This document shows, in pieces, positions 49,508-58,432 of a DNA stretch of 60,900 nucleotides; the stretch's first letter is position 1; each line of letters begins with the position of its first letter. The DNA comes from Desulfocarbo sp964620595. Its GTDB lineage: Bacteria > Desulfobacterota > Desulfarculia > Desulfarculales > Desulfarculaceae. The position numbers and the translations under genes were made by a program. The stretch lies in the NCBI GenBank assembly GCA_964620595.1, contig CAZUHP010000016.1:1-60900 (forward strand), read 5' to 3'. The notes under the pieces are model-generated. The model was not told where the DNA came from, did not search any database, and was given only the letters and a program-made list of their open reading frames with translations.

Positions 49508-49945
49508 ATGTCCGATCCCCGTCCCCAACGCATCCTGGCCCTGGACCTGGGCGCCAAGCGCATCGGCGTCGCCCTGAGCGACGCGGAGGCGCGCCTGGCC
49601 TCGCCCCTGTGCGTGCTGCCCCGCCGCGGCCGCGACGCCAACGTGCGCGCCGTGGCCGAGCTGGTCAAAAGGCACGGGGTGGGGCTGGTGGTGGTGGGGC
49701 TGCCGCGCGCGAGCCACAGCGAGCTGGGCCCGGGCGGCGAGGCGGCCAAGCGCTTCGGCCGGCGCCTGGAGCGGGCCCTGGGCCTGCCGGTGGCCTTTGT
49801 GGACGAGTTCGAGACCACGGTGCGCGCCCAGGAGGCGCTTTTGGCGGCGGACCTTTCCCGGGCCAAGCGGCGGCAGGTGGTGGACAAGGTGGCCGCGGCC
49901 CTGATCCTGGAGGCCTATTTGGCCGGGCAGGAGGAGCGGCCGTGA
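49508..49945 (+). CDS. ruvX: YqgF/RuvX family RNase H-fold protein
   Basis: 145 residues. ILALDLGAKRIGVALSD at the N-terminus carries the catalytic Asp; VVVGLPRA, FVDEFETTV and DKVAAALIL complete the family pattern. Proposed Holliday-junction resolvase or 16S rRNA 5'-end processing nuclease. Overlaps mltG by 4 nt (GTGA), as in many bacteria. Confidence 0.93.
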   Translation: MSDPRPQRILALDLGAKRIGVALSDAEARLASPLCVLPRRGRDANVRAVAELVKRHGVGLVVVGLPRASHSELGPGGEAAKRFGRRLERALGLPVAFVDEFETTVRAQEALLAADLSRAKRRQVVDKVAAALILEAYLAGQEERP

Positions 49946-50943
49946 GGGGCAGGCGCCTGCTGGTGGTGCTGGTCCTGGTGCTGGCCCTGGCCGTGCCCGG
50001 CTGGCTGGCGGCCCGCCAGGCGCTCCTGGGCCTGCGCGCCGACCCGGACGCCGGGCCCCGGGTGGTGGAGATACCCCAGGGCACCGGCCTGGCGGGCATC
50101 ACCCAGGTGCTGGCCCGGGCCGGGCTGGTGCGCCACCCCCGGCTCTTCATGCTGGCCGCCCGGCTCACCGGCCGCGACCAGAGCCTCAAAGCCGGGGAGT
50201 ACCGCCTCAGCGCGGCCATGAGCTACGACGCCATCCTGGCGGCCCTGCACCGGGGCCGGGTGCTCACCCACCTGGTGACCATCCCCGAGGGCTTCACCCT
50301 GGTCCAGATCGCCGGCCGCCTGGCTGACAGGGCCGGGGTGGACCGCGACCAGATCCTTTCCCTGGCCCGCGACCCGGCCTTCCTGGCCGAGCTGGGGGTG
50401 AAGGCCGCCAGTCTGGAAGGGTTTCTCTTTCCGGATACCTACCGCTTTGCCCGGGGCCTCAGCGCCCGGGCGGTGCTGGGCCGCATGTTCAAGCGCTTCC
50501 TGGTGGCCTGGCGTCCCCTGGAGCCGGCCGCCCGCGAGCTGGGGCTCACCCGGCTGGAGGCGGTCACCCTGGCCAGCATCATCGAGCGGGAGACCTCGCT
50601 GGACGCCGAGCGCCCCCTGATCAGCGCGGTCTATCACAACCGCCTGGCGCGCAAGATGCCCCTCCAGGCCGACCCCACGGTGATCTACGGCCTGGAGGAC
50701 TTCGACGGCAACCTGACCCGCGCCCACCTGCACACCGACACCCCCTACAACACCTACACCCGCGCCGGCCTGCCGCCCGGCCCCATCTGCTCGCCGGGCC
50801 GGGCCAGCCTCCATGCCGCGGTGCACCCGGCGCCGGTGCGGTATCTCTACTTCGTGGCCAAGGGGGACGGCAGCCACCAATTCAGCCTCACCTACCGCCA
50901 GCATGTGAACGCGGTGAACCGCTACCAGCGCAGAAGGCGTTAA
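49942..50943 (+). CDS. mltG: Endolytic transglycosylase MltG
   Basis: 333 residues from GTG 49942 (GAGGAG upstream, inside the ruvX stop). One N-terminal membrane anchor (about 5-24), a LysM-like region, and a catalytic YceG domain with ASIIERET (catalytic Glu) and PLQADPTVIYGL. It cuts nascent peptidoglycan strands in the periplasm. Confidence 0.94.
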   Translation: MRGRRLLVVLVLVLALAVPGWLAARQALLGLRADPDAGPRVVEIPQGTGLAGITQVLARAGLVRHPRLFMLAARLTGRDQSLKAGEYRLSAAMSYDAILAALHRGRVLTHLVTIPEGFTLVQIAGRLADRAGVDRDQILSLARDPAFLAELGVKAASLEGFLFPDTYRFARGLSARAVLGRMFKRFLVAWRPLEPAARELGLTRLEAVTLASIIERETSLDAERPLISAVYHNRLARKMPLQADPTVIYGLEDFDGNLTRAHLHTDTPYNTYTRAGLPPGPICSPGRASLHAAVHPAPVRYLYFVAKGDGSHQFSLTYRQHVNAVNRYQRRRR

Positions 50944-50945
50944 TC

Positions 50946-51027
50946 CAGGGGGCGACGGGGGGCGACGGGGGGCGACGGGGGCGGCGGGGGGCGAGGGGGG
51001 CGAGGGGGGGGCGAGGGGAGCGCCCCC
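50946..51027. repeat. G-rich repeat array, convergent intergenic
   Basis: The clearest array: units GGGGGGCGAC (10 bp) followed by GGGGGGCGA (9 bp) variants over about 80 bp, starting 3 bp after the mltG stop codon and ending near the HD-hydrolase 3' end. Confidence 0.9.
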
Positions 51028-51048
51028 GCCCAAGACTTGCCCCGGCGG

Positions 51049-51645
51049 CTACTCCTCCCCCTCGGCCGGCTCGTAGTCCGGCGCCCACCAGTCGTCCCGC
51101 TTCTCGAACCACCACTCGGTCCAGTCGGTCTCCAGGATCTCCCGGGCCAGGGCCTTGCCCGGCTCGGTGGTGAGGCGCTTCAGGGCATAGTGGATCCAGG
51201 CCGCGGCATAGGGGTTGTTCAGGTCCTTCTGCTCCTTGAGTTCGATCAGGAGGTCCAACTGGTCCGCATCGTGGGCCAGGCGGGCCTCGGGGGTCTGCTT
51301 GGCGTTGAACTCGCTGGTGAGGGCCAGCATGCGCTCGGCCACCGGCGGCGGCAGGCGCCTGGCCTGGTGGCGCAGCGCCTTGTCCTCGTCCGCGGCGGAG
51401 TAGCGCTTGTGCACGTAGTTGAGGTCGCCGGTGCGGGTCTCGGCCAGGTCGTGGTGCAGGAGCATCAGGGCCACCCGGGGGGCGTCCAGGCCCTCCTGGG
51501 TGAGGGCGAGCTGGTAGCCGAGCAGGGCGGCGCGGAAGCAATGGTCCGCCACGCTCTCGCCGCCCGAGCCCAGAAAAGGATAGCCGCTGCGGCGCATCTT
51601 CTTCAGCATGCCGGCCTCGAACAAAAAGCGCGCCAGGTCTTTCAC
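51049..51645 (-). CDS. HD-domain hydrolase (YfbR/HDDC2-like)
   Basis: 198 residues with metal ligands H35 (SVADHCFRAAL), H65-D66 (LLHHDLAE) and a late Asp (HDADQLD), the order of the 5'-deoxynucleotidase-like HD family. GTG start overlaps the FmdE-like gene's stop codon (GTGA), so the two are coupled. Confidence 0.87.
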   Translation of the reverse strand: MKDLARFLFEAGMLKKMRRSGYPFLGSGGESVADHCFRAALLGYQLALTQEGLDAPRVALMLLHHDLAETRTGDLNYVHKRYSAADEDKALRHQARRLPPPVAERMLALTSEFNAKQTPEARLAHDADQLDLLIELKEQKDLNNPYAAAWIHYALKRLTTEPGKALAREILETDWTEWWFEKRDDWWAPDYEPAEGEE

Positions 51646-52193
51646 CGGGCCGCCTCCGCAGCACAGGGGCGGCAGAGCAGGCGGCCTTCCACCTCCACCA
51701 TCTTGCTCTGCTGGGTGGCCTCGCCGCAGCGCTGGCAGTCCAGCGAGGGCTCCATCCTGGCCTCTGCCGGCGGCTGGGCCGCCACCTCGCGCACCTCGAG
51801 CAGCTCGGAATCCGGCGCGGAGAGAAGCTCCTGCATGAAGGCCTCGCGGTCGCTGGTGCCGTCCGGCCGGCGGTACTTCTTGCGGTCGCCGACAAAGGCC
51901 ACCCGCACCGCGCGCCCAGCCCGGCGGTCAAACACGGTGAAGACCTGCTTGCCGTGGTCCAGCCACTTGAGGTTGCCCTTGCCAAAGGTGGTGGAGAGCA
52001 TGGACTGGAAGGCGTCTACGCTGCAAGAGTCGTTCTCCACCACTGCCACCAGCTCCTCGTCCTGGCTGGGCTCGAGGCCCAGGGCCGAGGCCGCGGCCCG
52101 GGCCGCGCGCCAGCCCACCATCAGCCCGGGGCAGAGGTGGCCGTGAAACTCGATGGCCCGCTGAAGGTCTGCGGGCAGCTTGGCTTGATCCAT
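51642..52193 (-). CDS. FmdE-like protein with C-terminal zinc ribbon
   Basis: 183 residues. FHGHLCPGLMVGWRAARAA (H17, H19, C21) is the FmdE signature; CSVDAFQ and the C-terminal CQRCGE...CRPC zinc ribbon follow. The family was named from formylmethanofuran dehydrogenase operons, but in sulfate reducers its role is unknown. ATG 52193 with GGGGGA upstream; a much longer frame upstream is rejected. Confidence 0.88.
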   Translation of the reverse strand: MDQAKLPADLQRAIEFHGHLCPGLMVGWRAARAAASALGLEPSQDEELVAVVENDSCSVDAFQSMLSTTFGKGNLKWLDHGKQVFTVFDRRAGRAVRVAFVGDRKKYRRPDGTSDREAFMQELLSAPDSELLEVREVAAQPPAEARMEPSLDCQRCGEATQQSKMVEVEGRLLCRPCAAEAAR

Positions 52194-52279
52194 TGTGATT
52201 CCCCCTTTGTACGCTGATGCCACAGACACAGCATAACGCGCCCCGGCGGCGGGGGCAAACCCGGCCGGCGCGCACGCCC

Positions 52280-52342
52280 TTGCCCGCCCCGCCGCCCGCC
52301 CCCGTCGTCCCCCGTCGCCCCCCCGCCCCCCGTCGCCCCCCT
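52280..52342. repeat. C-rich repeat array between divergent genes
   Basis: CCGTCGCCCCCC units (C-rich on plus) between the FmdE-like and acetyltransferase starts. Confidence 0.85.
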
Positions 52343-52401
52343 GGCTTGACCGGGGCAAACCCCTGGGGTAGATTACGGAATTCTCAAAGGAGGTTATTGG
52401 G

Positions 52402-53406
52402 GTGCAGGTCATTGGCCAGCCCGCGGCCGAACTCAAGGAGTCCCGGGCCGCCCGGGAACTCATGGAGAGCCACGCCTTTGTGGCCGACGCCTGGCCGGGC
52501 GAGGAGGCCCGGACGGCCGCGCGGCGGGCCCTGGAGTCCTTGCCCGCGGCTGGCCGGGCCTGGGCGCTGGTGGACGGCGAGGGCTGGCAATGGCTGGCCG
52601 TGAGCGCGCCCCTGGATTTCGACTCGCGGCTCTTCGGCCGGCGCCTGGCCCGGCTGTGGCCCCTGGCCCACCGCACGGCCTGGCCCGCGCCCGAGGCCCG
52701 GGACCAGGGCCGGCGCCTGCTGGCCGAGGTGACCGCGGCTGAAAAAGAGGCGGGCAGCGAGTGCCTGGTGGCGCGGGTGGCGGGCCGGGACTTCCTGGCC
52801 GCCCAGGTATTGGAGGCGGCGGGCTTCAGGCTGATGGACGTGAGCGTGGAGTGGCTGCTGGACCTGGAAGCCCCGGCACGGCACGAGGAGCGGCCCGCCC
52901 TGCCCCCGGGCATGGCGATACGCGCCTGGCGGCCCGACGAGGAGGAGGCCCTGCAAGCCCTGGCCGCAGATGCCATGTGCGAGCTGGCGGCCTATGCCGA
53001 CCGCTTTGCCATGGACCCGCGCCTGCGCCCCCAGTGCCGGCAGATGTACCGCCGCTGGGTGGCCAACAGCCTTTCCGGCGACCAGGCGGACCAGGTGCTG
53101 GTGCTGGCCCGGGAGGATGAGCCGGCCGGGCTCATCACCCTCAAGCTGCCCGCAGGCACGGGGCCCGGCGCGGACTGCGGCTGGGTGGTGATAAACGCCA
53201 TCGCGCCGGAGCTGCGCGGCCGGGGGCTTTACCACCAACTCCTGGGGCGGGGCCTGGAGTGGCTGGCCCGCCACGGCGCCCGGCAGGCCCGGGTGCGCAC
53301 CAAGCTGAGCCAACAGGCGGTCATCCGGGCCTGGGCGGCCCTGGGCGGGCGCCAGGTGTATTCTGACATCACCTTCCATCTTTGGCTGGACCAGGACGCG
53401 GCCTGA
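52402..53406 (+). CDS. GNAT acetyltransferase (sugar N-acetyltransferase-like)
   Basis: 334 residues with two halves: an N-terminal part resembling the dTDP-fucosamine acetyltransferase arrangement (LDFDSRLFGRRLARL, then a GNAT half ending LEAAGFRLMD) and a C-terminal GNAT domain (INAIAPELRGRGLYHQLLGRGL, the acetyl-CoA binding loop). GTG 52402 follows AAAGGAGG. It is 34 bp before a sugar-nucleotide epimerase/dehydratase, so acetylation of an amino sugar is likely. Confidence 0.8.
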   Translation: MQVIGQPAAELKESRAARELMESHAFVADAWPGEEARTAARRALESLPAAGRAWALVDGEGWQWLAVSAPLDFDSRLFGRRLARLWPLAHRTAWPAPEARDQGRRLLAEVTAAEKEAGSECLVARVAGRDFLAAQVLEAAGFRLMDVSVEWLLDLEAPARHEERPALPPGMAIRAWRPDEEEALQALAADAMCELAAYADRFAMDPRLRPQCRQMYRRWVANSLSGDQADQVLVLAREDEPAGLITLKLPAGTGPGADCGWVVINAIAPELRGRGLYHQLLGRGLEWLARHGARQARVRTKLSQQAVIRAWAALGGRQVYSDITFHLWLDQDAA

Positions 53407-53440
53407 GGGCGCGCCCGGCACGGCAAGGGAGCATAATTCG

Positions 53441-54400
53441 ATGAAGCGCGTATTGGTCACCGGCGGGGCCGGCTCCATTGGATCCTATGTATGCGAGGTG
53501 CTCATCCGGCGCGGGGCCGAGGTGATCGCCCTGGACAACGGCCCCTCCTTGAAAGTGGAGCACCTGTTCGACTCGGGCCGCTTCAAGTTCGTGCAGGACT
53601 CGGTGCTGGTGCCCGAGGTGGTGGAGCGGCTGGTGAACCAGTGCGACACCGTGATCCACCTGGCGGCCATCGCCGACCCCAAGCGCTACGTGAACGAGCC
53701 CCTGAACGTGCTCAACGTGAACCTGAAGGGCTCCTTGTATCTTCTGGACTTCTGCGCGCGCCAGAAAAAGCGCTTCGTGTTCGCCTCCACCAGCGAGGTG
53801 CTGGGCAAGAACCCCAAGGTGCCCTGGAACGAGGAGGCGGACCGGGTGCTGGGCCCGCCCTCCATCAACCGCTGGTGCTACTCCACCGGCAAGGCCCTGA
53901 TAGAGCACTACTGCTACGCCTACGGCCAGCAGGAGGGGCTCCCCTTTGTCATCATGCGCTTTTTCAACGTGTACGGCCCCCGCTGCGACGACCTGGGCCA
54001 GGGCCGGGTGATCCCCATCTTCCTGGAGAAGTTCCTGCGCGGCCAGCCGGTGGTGGTGCACGGCGACGGCAAGCAGACCCGCTGCTTCACCTTCATCGAG
54101 GACACCGCCGAGGCGGTGGTGGAGCTGGCCCTGAACGACGCGGCCCTGGGCCTTTGCTTCAACGTGGGCTCCGACCGCGAGACCAGCATCCTGGAGCTGG
54201 CCCAGACCATGAAGGCCGTGGGCGGCTTTGACAACCCCATCGAGTTCAAGCCCCACCTGGAGGTCTTTGGCAAGAGCTACGAGGACATCCCCCGGCGCAT
54301 CCCGGACGTGAGCCGCATCAAGGAGGTGATCGGCTGGCAGGCCACCACCAGCCTGGAGGACGGCCTCAAAAAGACCATCGACTTCTACCGCCAACCCTAG
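53441..54400 (+). CDS. NAD-dependent sugar-nucleotide epimerase/dehydratase
   Basis: 319 residues of the extended short-chain dehydrogenase family. GGAGSIG (8-14) binds NAD; FASTSEV supplies Ser/Thr and Y147-x3-K151 (YSTGK) the catalytic pair. RFFNVYGPR marks the substrate lobe. It probably modifies a UDP- or dTDP-sugar for surface glycans. AAGGGAG precedes the ATG. A terminator follows. Confidence 0.9.
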   Translation: MKRVLVTGGAGSIGSYVCEVLIRRGAEVIALDNGPSLKVEHLFDSGRFKFVQDSVLVPEVVERLVNQCDTVIHLAAIADPKRYVNEPLNVLNVNLKGSLYLLDFCARQKKRFVFASTSEVLGKNPKVPWNEEADRVLGPPSINRWCYSTGKALIEHYCYAYGQQEGLPFVIMRFFNVYGPRCDDLGQGRVIPIFLEKFLRGQPVVVHGDGKQTRCFTFIEDTAEAVVELALNDAALGLCFNVGSDRETSILELAQTMKAVGGFDNPIEFKPHLEVFGKSYEDIPRRIPDVSRIKEVIGWQATTSLEDGLKKTIDFYRQP

Positions 54401-54421
54401 AGGGCGACAGGGCCAAAGAGC

Positions 54422-54456
54422 AAAGGCCCGGCCCGGACAGGGGCCGGGCCTTTTTT
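54422..54456 (+). terminator. Rho-independent terminator after the epimerase gene
   Basis: AAGGCCCGGCCC pairs with GGGCCGGGCCTT, then TTTTTT. Confidence 0.9.
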
Positions 54457-54482
54457 GCGCCGGGTGGGGCCCCGCCCCATTC

Positions 54483-54511
54483 TTGACAGGGGCGGCCCGC
54501 GGTGCTAGCTT
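54483..54511 (+). promoter_or_regulatory. Promoter of the FecCD uptake operon
   Basis: TTGACA (54483-54488), 17 bp, TAGCTT (54506-54511), giving a leader of about 140 nt. Confidence 0.65.
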
Positions 54512-54583
54512 GGCTGGCAAGTACGTCTGAAGGCGTAATATCCAAGCAAAACAATCAGTTTTTCTCGAGGCACGAAGGCCAGG

Positions 54584-54628
54584 AAGGCCGGGGGCGAGGT
54601 GAACCCGCGGCTTTTCGTGGCCTTTTTT
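54584..54628 (+). promoter_or_regulatory. Terminator-like hairpin in the FecCD operon leader
   Basis: GGAAGGCC pairs with GGCCTTTT (two G-U pairs) and a T-run to 54628 follows, 31 bp before the start codon. A candidate attenuator; no known aptamer was recognised upstream. Confidence 0.45.
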
Positions 54629-54658
54629 GGTGGGCCCCTTCGGGCCGGCGGGAGACGG

Positions 54659-55777
54659 ATGGCAGTAACGGTCCTCAAGGAGCGCCTGCAAGGAACAGAG
54701 GGATCGCCGGAAGGGCTGATCTCCCTGTACGGCGCCTCCCTGCGCCGCAAGGTCCTGCTGCTGGCCGGGCTGGTGGCGCTGTTGGCCGGCCTGGCCTTGC
54801 AGGCGGTGGCGGTGGGCAGTTTCGAGCTGAGCCCCGGCCATATCCTCCGGGTGCTCATGGGCGAGGCAGGCGGCCCCCAGGCGGTGGTGATCTGGAACAT
54901 CCGCCTGCCCCGGGTGGCGGCGGCCCTGGCCACCGGCGCCAGCCTGGGGTTGGCCGGCCTGGCCACCCAGAGCCTCCTGCGCAATCCCCTGGCCTCGCCG
55001 TTCACCCTGGGCATCAGCCAGGGCGCGGCCTTTGGGGCGGCCTTTGCCATCGTCCTGCTGGGGGCCGGGGCGGTGCCCGCCAGCGCCCTGGCCACCGGGG
55101 CGGCCGGCGAGTTGATCCTGGGCAGCGTGTATGCGGTGACCATCAGCGCCTTTGCCGGCGCCATGACCGCCACCGTGGTGATCCTGCTCCTGGCCCGCCT
55201 GCGCCAGATGGGCCCCGCCTCGGTGATCCTGGCGGGGGTGGCGCTCTCCTCCCTGTTCGTGTCGGGCACCATCTTGATCCAGTACTTCGCCAGCGAGACC
55301 GAGATAGCCGCGGTGGTCTTCTGGACCTTTGGCGACGTGGCCCGCTCCAACTGGCGGGAGATCGGGCTGCTCAGCCTGGTGACCGCCGGGGCCTGGCTCT
55401 ACTTCCTGCGCCGGCGCTGGGACTTCAACGCCCTCCTGGCCGGCGAGGAGGCCGCCCGCGGCCTGGGGGTGAACGTGGGCCGCTTCCGCCTGGCCGGCAT
55501 GTTCCTGGCCGCCCTGACCGCGGCCCTGGCCACCGCCTTCCACGGGGTCATCGCCTTCCTGGGGCTGCTGGCCCCCCACATCGGCCGGCGCCTGGTGGGC
55601 AGCGACCACCGCCTGCTGGTCCCCTTCGCCGGGGTGATCGGGGCCATACTCCTTTTGGGCGCAGACACCCTGGGCCGGCTGTTGATCGGCTCCGGCACTC
55701 TGCCGGTGGGGGTGCTCACCTCCTTCATGGGGGCGCCCCTGTTCCTCTACCTCTTGCTCAAGGAGCACAGAAGATGA
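54659..55777 (+). CDS. FecCD-family ABC permease
   Basis: 372 residues, about nine hydrophobic segments. NPLASPFTLGISQGAAFGAA and FLGLLAPHIGRRLVGSDHR are the FecCD/BtuC signatures for iron-siderophore, heme or cobalamin importers. ATG 54659 with GGGAG upstream; the N-terminal 40 residues are soluble and unusual. ATGA overlap with the ATPase gene. Confidence 0.92.
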   Translation: MAVTVLKERLQGTEGSPEGLISLYGASLRRKVLLLAGLVALLAGLALQAVAVGSFELSPGHILRVLMGEAGGPQAVVIWNIRLPRVAAALATGASLGLAGLATQSLLRNPLASPFTLGISQGAAFGAAFAIVLLGAGAVPASALATGAAGELILGSVYAVTISAFAGAMTATVVILLLARLRQMGPASVILAGVALSSLFVSGTILIQYFASETEIAAVVFWTFGDVARSNWREIGLLSLVTAGAWLYFLRRRWDFNALLAGEEAARGLGVNVGRFRLAGMFLAALTAALATAFHGVIAFLGLLAPHIGRRLVGSDHRLLVPFAGVIGAILLLGADTLGRLLIGSGTLPVGVLTSFMGAPLFLYLLLKEHRR

Positions 55778-56601
55778 TCCTGGACGTGCGGGAGCTGGCC
55801 TTTGCCTACAACGGCCGGCCGGTGCTGAAAGGGCTGAGCTTCCGCCTGGGCAGGGGGGAGAGCCTGGGTATCCTGGGAGTGAACGGGGCGGGCAAATCCA
55901 CCCTGCTGCGTTGCCTGGGCCGCATCCTCCGCCCCCGCGGCGGGACGGTGCTGGTGGCGGGGCGGTCGCTCAGCGACCTGGCCGGCGAGGAGATAGCCCG
56001 GATCATGGGCTACGTGCCCCAGGCCCACGTCCCGGAGCCGCTCAGCGTGTTCGACGCGGTGCTCCTGGGCCGCAAGCCGTACCTCAAGTGGCGGGCCAGC
56101 CGTCGGGACCTGGAGGTGGTGGCGCGGGTGTTGGAGCAGATGCGGCTGGAACACCTGGCCCTGCGCCCGGTGGCCAGCCTGAGCGGGGGCGAGGCCCAAA
56201 AGGTGATGATCGCCCGGGCCCTGGCCCAGGAGCCCGCCTTGCTGCTCCTGGACGAGCCCACCGGCAGCCTGGACCTGCGCAACCAACTGGAGGTCATGGA
56301 ACTCATCCGGGCGGCGGTGCGCGACCAGGGCCTCAGCGCTGCGGTCTGCCTGCACGACATCAACCTGGCCCTGCGCTTTCTGGACCGCCTGCTCCTGCTC
56401 AAGGACGGCAAGGTCCTGGCCCTGGTCTCGCCGGAAGAAGTCACCCCCGCCCTGGTGCGGGAGGTCTACGGCATAGAGGTCCTCCTGACCCGGGTGGAAG
56501 GACAGCGGGTGGTGGTCCCCTTGGAGGCGGCCCGGCCCGGGGCGGACCAGGCGGGACAAACGCCACCCAGCCCCAAGCAGGAGGTGACCGGCCATGCCTG
56601 A
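55774..56601 (+). CDS. ABC transporter ATPase (FepC/BtuD type)
   Basis: 275 residues. Walker A GVNGAGKST, signature LSGGEAQKV, Walker B LLLLDEPTGSLD, switch His in CLHDINLAL. It powers the FecCD permease at the inner face of the membrane. Ends with a roughly 40-residue Pro/Gly-rich tail and overlaps the binding-protein gene by 8 nt. Confidence 0.94.
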   Translation: MILDVRELAFAYNGRPVLKGLSFRLGRGESLGILGVNGAGKSTLLRCLGRILRPRGGTVLVAGRSLSDLAGEEIARIMGYVPQAHVPEPLSVFDAVLLGRKPYLKWRASRRDLEVVARVLEQMRLEHLALRPVASLSGGEAQKVMIARALAQEPALLLLDEPTGSLDLRNQLEVMELIRAAVRDQGLSAAVCLHDINLALRFLDRLLLLKDGKVLALVSPEEVTPALVREVYGIEVLLTRVEGQRVVVPLEAARPGADQAGQTPPSPKQEVTGHA

Positions 56602-57691
56602 AAACCTGCGGCGGCTCTTGCCGGCGGCCTTGGCCTGGCTCCTGGCCCTGGCCCTCTGCCCGCCGGCCCTGGCCCAGAAGACCCTGCCCATAACCGACCT
56701 CGCCGGCCGCCGCTTGGAGGTGCCGGCCCGGCCCCGGCGGATCGTCTGCCTGGGGCCGGGTACCCTCCGGCTGATCGTGTATCTCCAGGCCCAGGAGCGG
56801 GTGGTGGGTATCGAGCAGATGGAGAAGCGTTTCCCCCGCGGGCGGCCCTATTACATGGCCCATCCCGAGCTGGGCCGGCTCCCCACCGTGAGCCCCGGCG
56901 GCCCGACCTCCATCAACCGCAAGCCGGACCTGGAGGGTGTGTTGCGGGTGCGGCCCCAGGTGGTGTTCGCCACCTGCCTCTCCGCGGCCAAGGCCGACCA
57001 GGTGCAGGCCCTGTTGGGCCTGCCGGTGGTGGTGCTCTCCTACGGCCGCTTCGCCTCTTTTGACGAGGTGGTCTACGATTCCCTGCGCCTGGCCGGCCGC
57101 ATCCTGGGCAGGGAGCAGCGGGCCCAGGAGGTGGTGGCCTTCATGGAGGCGGGCCGCCGGGACCTGGCCCGGCGGGTGGCCGGGCTGAAGCAGGGGCCCC
57201 TGGTCTACATCGGCGGAATCGGCTTCAAGGGTGCCCACGGCATCGAGAGCACCGACGCCCGCTACATTCCCTTCACCTGGCTGGGGGTGAACAACCTGGC
57301 GGCCGCCTGCGGCCGGGAGGGCCACTTCTTCCTGAACAAGGAGGAACTCCTGCGCCTGAACCCGGAGGTGATCTTCCTGGACGGGGGCGGGCAAAAGCTG
57401 GTGGCAATGGACTACGCCAAGAAGCCGCGATTCTACCAGGCCCTGCGGGCCTTCCAACAAGGCCGGGTCTATGGCCTGCTTCCCTTCAACTGGTACACCA
57501 CCAACCTGGGCACCGCCCTGGCCGACGCCTACGCCATCGGCAAGATACTCTACCCGGCCCGTTTCGCCGAGGTGGACCCGGCCGCCAAGGCGGACGAGAT
57601 ATACCGCTTCCTGGTGGGCAAGCCGGTGTACGCGGCCATGGCCGCCGTGTACGGCCCCCTGGGCGGCCGGCCCGGTTTCCTGGAGCAATGA
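56594..57691 (+). CDS. Periplasmic substrate-binding protein (iron/corrinoid type)
   Basis: 365 residues: signal peptide 1-27 (ends PPALA) and a two-lobe Peripla_BP_2 fold (RRIVCLGPGTLRLIVYL; PTSINRKPDLEGVLRVRPQVV). No His-rich loop of zinc binders, so an organic metal complex is the likelier ligand. Substrate not determinable. ATGA overlap with the methyltransferase gene. Confidence 0.9.
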   Translation: MPENLRRLLPAALAWLLALALCPPALAQKTLPITDLAGRRLEVPARPRRIVCLGPGTLRLIVYLQAQERVVGIEQMEKRFPRGRPYYMAHPELGRLPTVSPGGPTSINRKPDLEGVLRVRPQVVFATCLSAAKADQVQALLGLPVVVLSYGRFASFDEVVYDSLRLAGRILGREQRAQEVVAFMEAGRRDLARRVAGLKQGPLVYIGGIGFKGAHGIESTDARYIPFTWLGVNNLAAACGREGHFFLNKEELLRLNPEVIFLDGGGQKLVAMDYAKKPRFYQALRAFQQGRVYGLLPFNWYTTNLGTALADAYAIGKILYPARFAEVDPAAKADEIYRFLVGKPVYAAMAAVYGPLGGRPGFLEQ

Positions 57692-58305
57692 GCGCCATGA
57701 ACCAGGCCAAGGCCGAGTTCTTCGACCAGCAGGTGCGGGCCGCCTGGGCAGCGGCGGAGTACGGCCCGGCCGAGCAGCCCAAGCTGAACAGGCTGATCCG
57801 GGAGGCTGGGCTGGGAACCGGCCAGCGCATCCTGGAGCCAGGCTGCGGCACCGGCCGGCTCACCCAGGTACTGGCCCGGGTGGTGGGACCGGCGGGCCGG
57901 GTGGTGGCGCTGGATATCAGCTCCGCCATGGTGGCGGCCTGCCGGCAACGCCTGGCGGGCTCACCCCAGGTGGCAGTGCTCCACGCGGCCCTGGAGGAAC
58001 TCGAGGCCAGGGACGCCAGTTTCGACCGGGTGGTCTGCCACCAGGTATTCCCCCACTTCGACGACAAGCCGCTGGCCCTGCGCATCATCCGCCGCCTGCT
58101 CCGGCCGGGCGGGGTGCTGGCCGTGGCGCATTTCATAAACTCGGCCGAGATCAACCAGACCCACCGCAAGGCGGGCACCGCGGTGGAGCGGGACCTGCTG
58201 CCAGGGCCCGGGCCCATGCGCCGGTTGCTGGCAGAGGCCGGCCTGGAGGTGGAGATGCTGGCGGACGACGAGCTGGGCTACTTTCTCAGAGCCCGGCGGA
58301 ACTGA
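57688..58305 (+). CDS. Class I SAM-dependent methyltransferase in the uptake operon
   Basis: 205 residues with ILEPGCGTGRLTQVLA (motif I), VVALDISSAMV and FDRVVCHQVFPHFDD. Such genes recur at the end of iron/corrinoid uptake operons; the substrate could be the imported cofactor or its chelator (inference). It ends before a strong terminator. Confidence 0.85.
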   Translation: MSAMNQAKAEFFDQQVRAAWAAAEYGPAEQPKLNRLIREAGLGTGQRILEPGCGTGRLTQVLARVVGPAGRVVALDISSAMVAACRQRLAGSPQVAVLHAALEELEARDASFDRVVCHQVFPHFDDKPLALRIIRRLLRPGGVLAVAHFINSAEINQTHRKAGTAVERDLLPGPGPMRRLLAEAGLEVEMLADDELGYFLRARRN

Positions 58306-58382
58306 ACCGGCAGGATGGGGCCGGCGCGGCCGGGGTGGGCCAGATTCCATGTCCCGGGCCACAATGACGGCAGAAAGATGGC

Positions 58383-58415
58383 GGGCGCCCCTTTGAGCAA
58401 AGGGGCGCCCTTTTC
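58383..58415. terminator. Terminator between convergent genes
   Basis: GGGCGCCCCTTT/AAAGGGGCGCCC stem with loop GAGC, then TTTT on plus. Mainly serves the uptake operon; may also help end the TonB receptor transcript. Confidence 0.85.
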
Positions 58416-58432
58416 ATGACCGGCTGGTGGAG

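Noticed and set aside
50946..51027. CRISPR array
   Set aside because: The G-rich units are directly abutting with no unique spacers, and no cas genes are present.
53369..55768. Open frame of 799 codons across the epimerase and permease genes on the minus strand
   Set aside because: Low-complexity His/Gln/Gly composition, crosses a terminator and promoter, no ribosome binding site.
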